Shown here piece by piece: positions 33,336 through 42,935 of a DNA stretch of 64,000 nt. A model generated the notes under the pieces. That model worked only from the letters and a program-made list of their open reading frames with translations, did not search any database and was not told the origin of the DNA. The stretch is from Branchinecta lynchi (Eukaryota > Arthropoda > Branchiopoda > Anostraca > Branchinectidae): the NCBI GenBank assembly GCA_023053575.1, contig JAKZAP010000003.1:5742561-5806560 (forward strand), given 5' to 3'. Each line of letters starts with the position of its first letter. The first letter of the stretch is position 1. Position numbers and translations under genes: made by a program.

Positions 33336-33660
33336 GCCTGCTGGTCGGGTTCAACCCCCCCCCCCCCCCCCCCCCCCCCCCGAAACATACAAAAATAACG
33401 ATTTTTATATCCTTTTCCCTTTGATCTATGTGTTTTTTGTACTTTTTTGTCCGACCAGCAGGCAACCCCCCCCCCCCCCCCCCCCGAAAGGCACCAGTTT
33501 TATTTGAAGTTGATTAAATGTTCGATTTAGGGGTAAGAAGACATGCTGAACACCATGGTGAAAACCATTTTCTCGTCGAACAAGTAGTCCCCGAAATAAA
33601 TTCCTGGATACGGGCCGGCCCTCCACTTACGTTTTGCGATCCCAAAAAGTGTTGTCAAGC
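32890..33660. repeat. Large palindrome with poly-G/C junctions, within GGGATCCC-family sequence
   Basis: The left arm (about 33134-33350) and right arm (about 33445-33658) are inverted copies, almost identical. They run from TTTTTGGGATCGCAAAACG through GGAGGGCCGGCCCGTATCCA to ACTGGTGCCTTTCGGGGG. The spacer of roughly 90 bp contains long C-runs and AAAATAACGATTTTTATATC. A ~32-nt G-run lies at about 33303-33334. Arm similarity implies either a recent event or an assembly/sequencing foldback. Confidence 0.8.
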
Positions 33661-33940
33661 TAAATAATTATGAACTGTTTTGGAAGGCCGTCTGGGGATA
33701 AACAGTTAATCCATTCGGTAGAAAGGACGAGCGGGGGCGTTCGGTCCCAAGCCGAGGTCTATCTAGCGCATCTCACACAGGGTTCCCCTCTTTGGTGAAA
33801 CGGGAAGGATCATGAAGTTGGTCTTCGGGTATTCTTATCGTTCTGGCCAATGACCAGGGCTCTAATCTCAGTTTCAAAATCTAGAATTACAGAGACTTCA
33901 AGGTGGGTGACTTGGCATTATTTAGCTGTATTTTTTTCAG

Positions 33941-34024
33941 ATCCCTGATATGCCAAAGAGGCCTCTGACTTCTTTCTTCCTCTATCTTCGCAGACATCAG
34001 AACAGTTACAGAGATTTGAACGTG
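33941..34024 (+). CDS. UBTF: UBF-like gene exon 4, first half of HMG box 1
   Basis: TTTTTTTCAG acceptor before 33941 and GTAAGT donor at 34025; 84 nt, phase 0 to 0; residues 101-128: IPDMPKRPLTSFFLYLRRHQ then NSYRDLNV. P-D-x-P-K-R/K-P-L-T-x-x-F opens HMG box 1 of UBF. The basic RRH segment fits helix 1. The join to exon 5 is about four residues shorter than human UBF in the helix 1-2 loop. Confidence 0.93.
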
Positions 34025-34607
34025 GTAAGTCTTATCGAAGTAAAATTCTGTTTCAGTTTGAGTTTCTTTTGTACCCATGGCCATTGGAGCTTAACTCATC
34101 TGTCCCACTGTTTACTGTGTTGCTGGTTGGATACATTAGGCTCTGTTTTAAACGATTTGAAATTCGATATTGCATTAGCTGTACTAGCATGTTTGAACCC
34201 GCAAGTTTGTTGTGCAGTATAGTAGGCGGCGCTACGAGTACGTTCCGTTAATAGAAAGAATAGGTCTTGGCACTAACTCCGTAGTGTTATTTTGCTGTGA
34301 TGTTAGGATTTTGCAGAAAAAGTACAGTTTCCATACAGTTACCCCGTTTCCGCCATTCCGACTAACTCCTTCAGATTCATTGATACATAATAAATACAAA
34401 TTTATTATGCACACAGTTATTATCGAATTTATTCGTTTTTTGTTATGTTCTTTGTAACTTGCTTGGTCGCTAACTCAGGAAGAGTGAAAGGGCATAAACA
34501 GTCGTTTCCCTTGACCGACAGGCTTTAGCTGAATTTCCCCCTTCTCCCCCTGGCCCTTCGCCTTGCTTGAAGGAGTGGAGTCCGAATTAGGCTGTTTTTT
34601 TTTTTGC

Positions 34608-35127
34608 AACCAGATGAGCTACTAGCCATAATGTTGGTGTTGGGGGGGGGGGGGGGGCATGGATATATCGACTGGCTGATCATTTTTACCGACTGTGTTT
34701 GTAGAAAAATTACTGTTTTCAAGAAAAAAACGACAGTTAGAAAAAAAGACCATTTTTAAGAAAAAACGACAGTTTTGATGAAAAATCTTTCGATTCTTAG
34801 AAGAAAAAAAATTACTGTTTCCATGAAAACGTCGACTGTTTTTACGGAAAGCCGCGGCGCATCGCGCATACTCGGATATTTTTTACTGTTTGACGATGCA
34901 AAACGGATACATCAGCTACATTTTATTAGATCTATATTTCGGCCTTAAATAGATAGAGCCTATAACTCTAATAAAAATGTAGGTGACGTTTCCATTTTGC
35001 ATCGTCAAATATGATTTACAGTTAACTTGGGCTGAAGGAATATCTATTTTTTACTGACTGGCCGACAAGATTGTAGGATGGGGGCGTCCCCCCCCCCCCC
35101 TTCCCCCCCATACGTGATGCCCCTGAA
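34608..35127. mobile_element. hAT-like element with a nested Penelope-type palindrome
   Basis: The left end resembles CTACTAGCCATAATGTTGG followed by a G-run. The right end is a C-run then CGTGATGCCCCTG. The ~30 bp AAAAACGACAGTTTT array is present. Between TATTTTTTACTG (about 34882) and CTATTTTTTACTGAC (about 35053) lies a palindromic unit: TTTGACGATGCAAAACGGAT at its left end and the inverse, ATTTTGCATCGTCAAA, at its right end (about 35012-35027). Its centre has ATATTTCGGCC but no full ribozyme core. Confidence 0.55.
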
Positions 35128-35572
35128 TGTCTAGGTCGCTTACCGTCCAAGTCGGTAGTTCACACCGGTCTCGGTGTGACCGTGAGATCAACTAGTGGCG
35201 AGATTAAAAAGCCTCTTGACTGGACAAGCTCACCAAGAAAATCCGACAAAAAGGAAAACATTTAGCTGGTTATGAATAAAAAGATGCAAAAAATGTAGCT
35301 AAATATATGTCATTTTCTAGTCAGTAATCCGTTTTAAGTTTAACTGTCATTACTGCTTAAAAATCTCTACATGTTCACGAAGAAAACGGAGCCAAAATAC
35401 ATTAGTGACTAGCCCCAAAACATGGGCTGTCCACGCATCGTCAACGGATTTTATTCGTAGCGCCCCCCAATACGCTGCGACATTCAATGTGAAACAAACT
35501 TACGCGTTTAGAAAATTTTAGTACAGCTAAGATGCGGTCTGCAGACATCGAGGAAACGGGGAAGCCATGTTT

Positions 35573-37018
35573 ATGGCACTTGCAGCTCTGCTCAAGTGCC
35601 ATGTATCGATCACTTTTCGGTCGGTCGGTCGGTCCACTCTTCTCGAGTTAGGGTACTTCCAGAAGTGATAGGACGATGAAACTTGGCAGGCATATTAGAG
35701 ACTCGACTAAACTAACTTGGAAATAGTCACTTGGCCGATCCGACCATCGTGGGGGGAGGAGGTGGTGGCGGAATCCGGAAAATATGAGCATGCATAACTT
35801 TCGAACGGGTGATCGGATCTTAATGAAACTTGGTATCTGGAAAGACCTCGTGTCCCATCTGTCTCATTTCAAGTCTGGACCGGATCCGATGAATCTGGGG
35901 GGGGGGGGAGTCGGAGGGGGAAGCCGGAAATCGTGTGAAACTCTCAGAGTGGAGCGATCGGGGTGAAACTTGGTGGGAAGAACAAGCTCAAGCCTTAGAT
36001 ACATCACTGACAGAACTGGACCGGATTCGGACCCTATGGGGGGAGTTGCGAGGGGGGGTCCGGAATTCCGGCGATCCGTCGTTAATGTACTTCCAGGTGG
36101 GCTAGGACGGTAAAACTTGGCAGTCATATCAAGGACCCGACCAGATTAACTTGGAAACAGTGACTTGCCCGATCCGACCATCGTGGAGGAAGGGGAAGAC
36201 GGCGGAATCCGGAAATTACTGGCATGCATAACTTTCGAACGGGTTTCCGGATCTTAATGAAACTTGATATCTTCAAAGACCTCATGTCTCAGATGTTCCA
36301 TTTCAGTTCAGGACCGGATCCGATGAACTGGGGGGTGGAGGGGAGAACCGGAAATCTTGTGACACGCATAGAGTGGAGCGATCAGGATGAAACCTGCTCG
36401 AAAGTACAGTCACAAGCCCTAAGTGCATCAGTGACAGAATCGGAACGGATTCGGGTACCGAGGGGGGCGGGGAGCTGTATGGGGGTGTCCGGAATTCCGG
36501 TGGTCGTGATTTAAGGTACTTCCAGATGTGCTAGGAAGATTTGCTGGAGCATTAGAAACTTGACATCATTGGGTTAGACATCGTCACTTCTCCTATCCGA
36601 CCATCCCTTAAAGAACTCATCTTAACCGCAAAGTGCAAAAAATACTTTTAAGCAAAATTTGCTTTTTCAGGATCGCCATGGGCACATGATCCTTTTCCCT
36701 CAAGGGGGTTGCTTAGAAATTAATTTTAGCACCCTTAAAGTACGCATCTTAACCGAAAAGAGAGAAAACAAAATTGACCATTACTTCCATCGTCTGACCC
36801 AACCTTGCAAGTTTGGCGCATTTTAACCGAAAAGGGAAAAAAATACTTTTGACCATCATTTCCAGCTTAAGCGGCTTGAGCCTGAAGAGGACCCTTGTCA
36901 AGAAGGGCCGAAATATAGCTCTAATGAAAAAATGTAGCTGACTTATCCGTTTTGCACCGTCATTTATGCGTCCATCTGACTATTGCAAGTGCCATATGAG
37001 CTTACACCTCTTGTTTTT
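35573..37018 (-). mobile_element. GGCACTTG-family element (copy C), inserted in an older repeat
   Basis: The left border is TATGGCACTTGCAGC...GCTCAAGTGCCAT (hairpin) at about 35574-35604. The right border is GTGCCATATGAGCTTACACC then TCTTGTTT at about 36990-37016. The interior carries the same tandem units as copy A in reverse. At about 36882-36913 it also includes a ribozyme-like core unit. The flanking sequence matches the uninterrupted repeat at 3470-3765. Confidence 0.72.
36862..36965 (+). ncRNA. Hammerhead-like core unit, CTGAAGA variant
   Basis: CTGAAGA at 36882-36888, then GGACCCTTGTCAAGAAGGGCC forming a ~7 bp stem with a bulged A, then GAAA at 36910-36913. This is followed by TATAGCTCTAATG and GTAGCTGACTTATCCGTTTT. 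The variable N position of CUGANGA is A here and C in other copies, while all fixed positions are kept. Confidence 0.5.
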
Positions 37019-37297
37019 TTATGTATTCGGAATTTGGAGTTATCGGAGCCACAGCTGGTCCACTGCTGGTTGATTTTCAATAGGGACATTATCTATCACT
37101 AGTGGTGGTAGTATCGCTGCTATCCGAGATTGTGTCAATTTCTTCAAGTCTTGGCGCTATTCCCTACTGCCATTTTCCTCTGGAAAAGGCGCGTAGATCG
37201 AAGAGATTTTGCGTGAATCTTCATCTTCCAGACAGGTCTGTTCCATCCCGCTTTTTATTTTCGCGGACCTATTGAGTAATCACTGGTTCTTAAATAG

Positions 37298-37419
37298 GCT
37301 TCCAGAGCTAAATTGTTGTCGGAGAACTTTAAAACACTGTCCGAAAAGAAGAAGAAGAAACTTGAAGCCATACACGAAGTTGAGCTTGAGTGCTACCATA
37401 GGGAGTTGGAGGAATATTG
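37298..37419 (+). CDS. UBTF: UBF-like gene exon 5, second half of HMG box 1
   Basis: The acceptor TTAAATAG precedes 37298 and the donor GTAAGT starts at 37420. 122 nt, phase 0 in, phase 2 out; residues 129-168: ASRAKLLSENFKTLSEKKKK, KLEAIHEVELECYHRELEEY, plus TG of the next codon. S-E-x-x-K-x-L-x-E-K-K-K matches helix 2 to helix 3 of UBF HMG box 1. The TG is completed to TGC by the first base of exon 6, an exact phase fit across 13.4 kb. The acceptor is weak in pyrimidines. Confidence 0.9.
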
Positions 37420-37487
37420 GTAAGTTGCCTCTTCATCATCCTTTAAGGGAGTTGAGTGACGATAAAAGGTGAAGGCAGATTTCAGTA

Positions 37488-38100
37488 CAAACAAGACCAA
37501 AGGTTTCGATGGGATCCCAAAAATGTAATGTTTTTCAGACTTCTTGATCCAGACAATCGAATCTTGAACATTTCCAAGTCTTGCTAGACCCTTTTAACAT
37601 TTTTGCTATCTATCCAGAATCAACTGCTTGAATATGTAGCCTACCATAACAAATGATACCGTTTTTAGGTTTTTTGCTTACGGGCAAACAACTAATCAAA
37701 TGAGGAAACCAGGTTCAGATAGGGATTCAACAAGCATGTTTACTCCAATATCTGATATCTAATCGACATCAAAAAGGTATTTTAGAATTGTGTTGTTGTT
37801 TTTCTACCAAATTGCTCGTACTTTAGCAGCATTCCCGGCGAACTGCATGCAGAGCAAAAGATGTGGTGACGCTGAGAGCCGAACCTCAGCTTATCCGTCA
37901 AGGAAATAAAGTTCAAAATTCGATTTAGCATGTCTCCTTACCCCGATACCGAATCTCTCATGGACTTCAGAAACAACTTTGAGCTTCAACCAAATTTCCA
38001 ATTTTGGCTGAATTCCTGGAGAATTATTTGTCCGGCAAGAAAACGAAGTTCAGATATGGATTCAGTGAGCCTCCTTGCCCCTTAAACGAATATCTCATTA
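37488..38100 (+). mobile_element. GGGATCCC-family element fragment
   Basis: It starts AACAAGACCAAAGGTTTCGA, TGGGATCCCA (about 37491-37520), close to 29719. Tandem units with TTCCCGGCGAACTGC, CTCCTTACCCC and TTGTCCGGCAAGAAAA follow. It ends where Helentron-like copy 2 begins (38117). Confidence 0.55.
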
Positions 38101-38116
38101 GCTTATAAAACATATT

Positions 38117-41100
38117 TGTGTTGCGAGAGCAACACTTTGGTTTTGTCCTCGTTTTTTTTTTTTTTTTTTTTTTTTCCTATGACTCCGATTTCATTTTATT
38201 CCTGGTAACTGAGAAGGGTCTAACCTGTGCGGTTTTTACGGAAAGTGTGGACCTTAGGCCGGATTCATGAATATGACATTACATTTTGGAAAGCTCCGTA
38301 GAACTCTTGCCTGGGGCCAATAAGGATGGTTTTTGCTTGTCATCGAGCCAGAGCCTACGGTTTGCGAAGTGAAGTGGAGTTGTATAGCCTATGTCAGAGA
38401 GGACTATCTGAAGTTGTGTAGCGAACCTTTCGTTTCATCAAAAGATGTTTCTGCTTTCCAGTGGAAAGCTCCGTTCTAGCACGCAAGCAGGCAGGCACCA
38501 GTTTCAAATTGAAGATGGACTAAAATCTATAAGTGTTAAATATATGCGGCAGTTACCCGGCCCCACAGCCAACATATCTTCTTTGAGTGATAAATAGAAA
38601 AATCTACAGAGACAAAAAAGTGGCTTTTTCCCACGGGTCCGAAAGTGCTGCCATCTATTGTTTCTGTCCATGTCTGCGACGATTTCAGCTGAGTTTATAA
38701 TTTTTTTTTTTTGCACTTTGGTTTGTGGTAGAGTAACGGTATCAGATGAGCCTCTTAAACTTTAAAAGTTCTCTCATTGCTAAAGAAACTAGAGCTTATC
38801 CTTTGCTCCTTTCTAAGTCGTGACGTTAGAAAGTTGGCCTACGGCAAAAAAGTCAACTTTTGAACTAAGACAGGTAGAATTTTTTTTTCGACGGCAATCG
38901 ATAGCCATTGATGAGCTGATCAAAGTATATGTCATCCATTTTTTGGTACAAAAATTCCTTCATGAGATACACCAGTTTGAAAATTTCAAAGGGGTTGACA
39001 ACTTCATAGTAAGGTACATTAAAACCAAAAATAGGCGATACCAGTTATGATACATATAGGGGACTTTTAAGCAACAGTCGACTGTTAGCCCATAATCATC
39101 TTCGGTAATGAGGGGTTTGCAGCTTTTGCTAGTTGGTATACCTGTTATTTGTTTCCGGTGTATTCGATGGTAAGAACAATTTGGTTCCCAATGGCAAGAT
39201 ATGCAAGGGACTTGTAAGTAATAATCGGCTGTTATGCTACAATCATCTTCTGCGATGATGGGTTTGCAGCTTTTGCTAGCTGGAGTACCCACTATTTGTT
39301 TCCGGTTATCTTAATGTATATCACGGGAGAGGGACTTGTAAGTAGGAATCGGTTCACGAGGGGCTAGGAATTTTTGCAAATGGGTGCACATTGTATTCGA
39401 TTTCTATAAATCTGACGGTAAGAAAGTTTGTGTCGATGGTCTATCAATGTAACCGAGGATTAACTGTTTACACAACGGATACAAACGAAAATGTAAAGCA
39501 ATGAGGTAGTTTCATAATAATTAGTAGTGTCATCTATGGTATTTTAATCCTGAAAAGTTACGGATAGGTTTCTATTACCAACTAGATTATATAAGATATT
39601 CTTCAGCGATGAGGGGCTTGCAACTTTTGATAGCTGGTGTATCCATTAGTTGTTTCCGGTGAATTTGATGTAAATCACGGGAGAGAGACTTGTAAGTAAG
39701 AATCGGTTCACGAGGGGCTAGAAATTTTTGAAAATTGGTGCACACTGTATTCGATTTCTGTAAATATGACAGTAAGAAAGTTTGTATCGATGGTCTATCG
39801 CTATAACCTAGGATTAACTGTTTACGCAACGGGTACAAACGATACGGTAATGTAAAACAATAAGGCAATTTTGTAATAATTAATAGTGTCATCTATGGTA
39901 TTTTAATCCTGAAAAGTTACGGATAGCTTTATAATATCAACTAGATTATATAAGATATTGTTCCAAGTTTTCATCCATCACGATATCTACGATTGAAAAG
40001 GATAAAGTTCAACTTCGACGGCAATCGATAGCCGCTGATGAGCCGATCAAAGTATATGACATCCATTTTTTGGTAAAAAAAATTCCTTTATGAGATACAC
40101 CAGTTTGAAAGTTTCAAGGGGTTAACAACTTCAGTAGTAAGGTACACACTGAAACCAAAAATAGGCGATACCAGTTGTGAGACATTTAGGGGACTTGTAC
40201 GCTACAGGCGACTGTTAGCTCATAATCATCTTCGGCAATGAGGGGTTTGCAGCTCTCGCTAGTTGGCGTACCTGTCATTTGATGAACAATTTGGTTCCCA
40301 AATGTAAAACATGCAAGGGACTTGTAAGTAATAATCGGCTGTTATGCTACACAAATCTTCAGCGATGAGAGGTTTTCAACTTTTGCTAGTCGGTGTACCC
40401 ATTATTTTTATCCGGTGAACTTGATGTCTATCACGGGAAAGGGACTTGTCAGTAGAATCGGTGCACGAGGGGCTAGAAATTTGTGCAAATTGTTGCACAT
40501 TGTATTCGATTTATCTAAATCTGACGGTAAGAAAGTTTGTATCGTTGGTTTATCGCTGTAACCTAGGATTGACTGTTAACGCAACGGGTACAAACGATAC
40601 TGTAATGTAAAACAAGGTAGTTTTGTAATAATTAATAGTGTCATCTATGGTATTTTAATCCTAAGAAGTTACGGATAGCTTTATAATACCAACTAGATTA
40701 TATAGGATATTATTCCAAGTTTTCATCCGTCACGATGTCTACGATTGAAAAGGATAAAGTTCAACTGACTGCAAAGTCAATTTAGTCCCTTTTTCCGATA
40801 TGCTTTTGTTGTGGTTATGGCAATCGATAGCCCTTGAAGAGCTGATCAAAATATATGCCATCCATTCTTTTGAACAAAAATCCTTCATGAGATAAACCAG
40901 TTTGAAAGTTTCAAGGGGTTGACAACTTCAGGAATAAGGTACACACTGAAACCAAAAATAGGCGATACCAGTTGCGAGACATGTAAAGGACTTGTAAGCA
41001 ACAGTCGACTGTAAGCAACAGTCGACTGTTAGCTCATAATCATCTTCGGCAACGAGGAGTTTGCAGCTTTTGCTAGCTGGTATACCTGTTATTTGTCTCA

Positions 41101-41625
41101 GGTGTATTCGATGGTAAGAACAATTTTGTTCCCAATTGTAAGACATGCATGGGACTTGTAAGTAAGATCGGTTCACGAGGGGCTAGAAATTTTTGAAAAT
41201 TGGTGCACATTGTATTCGATTTCTGTAAATATGACAGTAAGAAAGTTTGTATCGATGGTCTATCGCTATAACCTAGGATTAACTGTTTACGCAACGGGTA
41301 CAAACGATACGGTAATGTAAACCAAGAAGGTAGTTTTGTAATAATTAATAGTGTCATCTATGGTATTTTAATCCTGAAACGTTACGGATAGCCTTCTTCC
41401 GATATTGTTTTGTTGTTGGTTTTACAACGCTAAACAACAGCTTTTGATTATGTGATTATTCTTTTTAGAACATACCGTTTTAAAAGCTTCGATAAGTTGA
41501 CAATTTCAGCATTTAACCGACAGCGAAGAAACAAAACCAAAGTGTTGCTCTCGCAACACTTTAGCCGGCGAAGCCGGACAAAGGTTGCCGCAACACTTCA
41601 CGTTGCCCGGGCAACGTAGGTCTAG
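38117..41625 (+). mobile_element. Helentron/HINE-like element, copy 2 (longest)
   Basis: The 28-bp terminal segment at 38119-38146 (TGTTGCGAGAGCAACACTTT then GGTTTTGT) has its perfect inverse at 41531-41558. After it come the hairpins GCCGGCGAAGCCGG and GTTGCCGCAAC and the 18-nt palindrome ACGTTGCCCGGGCAACGT. These are followed by AGGT and CTAG ending at 41625, then T. The middle has at least six degenerate units with TTCGGCAATGAGGGG, GGGACTTGTAAGTA and CTATGGTATTTTAATCCT. The first ~600 bp (TTACGGAAAGTGTGGACCTT onward) are shared with copies 1 and 3. No transposase gene is present. Confidence 0.72.
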
Positions 41626-41634
41626 TTGTTTTTA

Positions 41635-42610
41635 CCTTCAATTCGAAACCCCCCTCCTCTGCCTCTAAATATAGGGCTAAAGGACCCATCTACGGACTTG
41701 GCCTGTATTTTGCCAGTGAATTCTTCTACGGATTTGAACAACATATATCAACCCCTTCGACCCCCCCCCCCCCCCGACAATCCAATATCCAAAGAATACG
41801 TACGCTAGGTTTGAACAGTCTTCTCATAAATACAATTAACTTTGCTCGTATACGCGCGAGCCGCGGGAACGAAGTCACCATTCCCCCGGTGTATTGATTA
41901 AACAAAATGAAGTCACCCACGAGCGAATGTAGAGCTTGCATATTCGAGTAAAGGGGTAGGGTAGGAATCGGTCAATGGTACACAATTTGTCATCAAATGT
42001 TACCAGATAGTTGTGGGATGCATTCTAACTTTTTGACCCAGTAAATGCCCGAAAATCTAACATTTGATTCAGTTAGAACTTGATCTTGACCAGTGAATCC
42101 TCATTGAAGAACATCCTCACTATATTTCCTCGTTTTAACGTCTCTATCCGACGTCACACACAATAAACAGATGAATGCCGGGATCCAGGCGCAGAGCTAT
42201 ACAAGTTTGTGAATAAGGGCGTAGGACTGCTAAAGCCGAAAAGTGGTCGACAAATTTTGTGTCCGGTTTTCGCCGGATTCCGGGGGAACTACTTGTCCGG
42301 CAAAAAAAAATAACTTCCATACTCGGATTCAGCATGTCTTCTTACCCCTAAATCAACTATCTCAATAGCTTTAAAAAAAAAAATTTGTTTGCCCCTTAAT
42401 TTGAAACCCCTCCCCCACCCCTAAATATAGAGCTACAAAGCCCGTCTTCGAACTTGACCTGTACTTTGACCCAAAGAGTCATCGTGCCAAATTTGAAGAA
42501 AATATCTCAACCCCTTCGAGAGTTATCGTGATAACAGACGGACGGACGGACGGACGGACAGACGGACAACGTTTGCGATGTCATAGGTATCGCTCCACTT
42601 ACGTTTTGGG
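41635..42610. repeat. GGGATCCC-family 3' parts
   Basis: Two partial copies of the family end (CCCTCCCCCACCCCTAAAT, then CTACGAACTTG-like, CTTGACCTGTA, CAACCCCTTCGA, GATAACAGACGGACGG, and TACGTTTTGGGATCC) lie at 41635-41780 and 42385-42615. A (GACG)n-like run at 42537-42566 is part of it. 41781-42260 between them is mostly unrecognised. Confidence 0.5.
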
Positions 42611-42705
42611 ATCCTAAAAATCATCAAACAAATCGAGATCCATCTTTTATTGTTGTTTCGAAAAAGAATCGGCCAAACCAACTGTCGCGAGCAAACAATT
42701 CCTAT

Positions 42706-42930
42706 TAGTTGCGTTTTTGCAGATACCGTGGTAACTAGATCTGCGTTTTGTCGTTTTTGAATTTATCGTGGTATCTGATGCCACGGTTGCTTTGCAAAAA
42801 CGGTAATTGCCGAATTCGAACTTTTATAGTCATCCTAAAAGAAATACTACTATCCACTCACAGTAAGTTCAAACCTTTCCCGAAAGTTTGACGCAAACCT
42901 AGACTGGTGAAGATGAAAGTGGGATGAATT
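42706..42930. repeat. Left part of TIR repeat GTTTTTGCAGATACC, split by element D
   Basis: AGTTGCGTTTTTGCAGATAC, CGTGGTATCTGATGCCACGG and GATGAAAGTGGGATGA follow the order of the intact copy at 62803-63168. The right part resumes after 45218 (CATACCACGATCAGTTACCA, GTGGTATCAGAATATCAG). Confidence 0.6.
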
Positions 42931-42935
42931 TTTAT

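Larger units (their letters stand above)
34025..37297. other. UBF-like gene intron 4 with nested elements
   Basis: It contains a hAT-like element (34608-35127) that itself holds a Penelope-type palindrome (34887-35030), and a split old repeat (35505-35573 and 37023-37220) with a GGCACTTG-family insertion (35573-37018). Nothing is recognised in 34270-34600. Confidence 0.7.

Noticed and set aside
32961..33465. Frames with poly-Gly/poly-Pro
   Set aside because: They are translations of G/C homopolymers in the palindrome at 33080-33660.
38117..41625. CRISPR-like array, because of regularly spaced repeats
   Set aside because: Units are ~200 bp, degenerate and without unique spacers, in an intron of an animal gene with Helentron-like ends.
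42537..42566. Independent (GACG)n microsatellite
   Set aside because: The same ACAGACGGACGGACGG segment occurs at the equivalent place in other GGGATCCC-family copies (33050, 54760, 55960), so it is part of that element.
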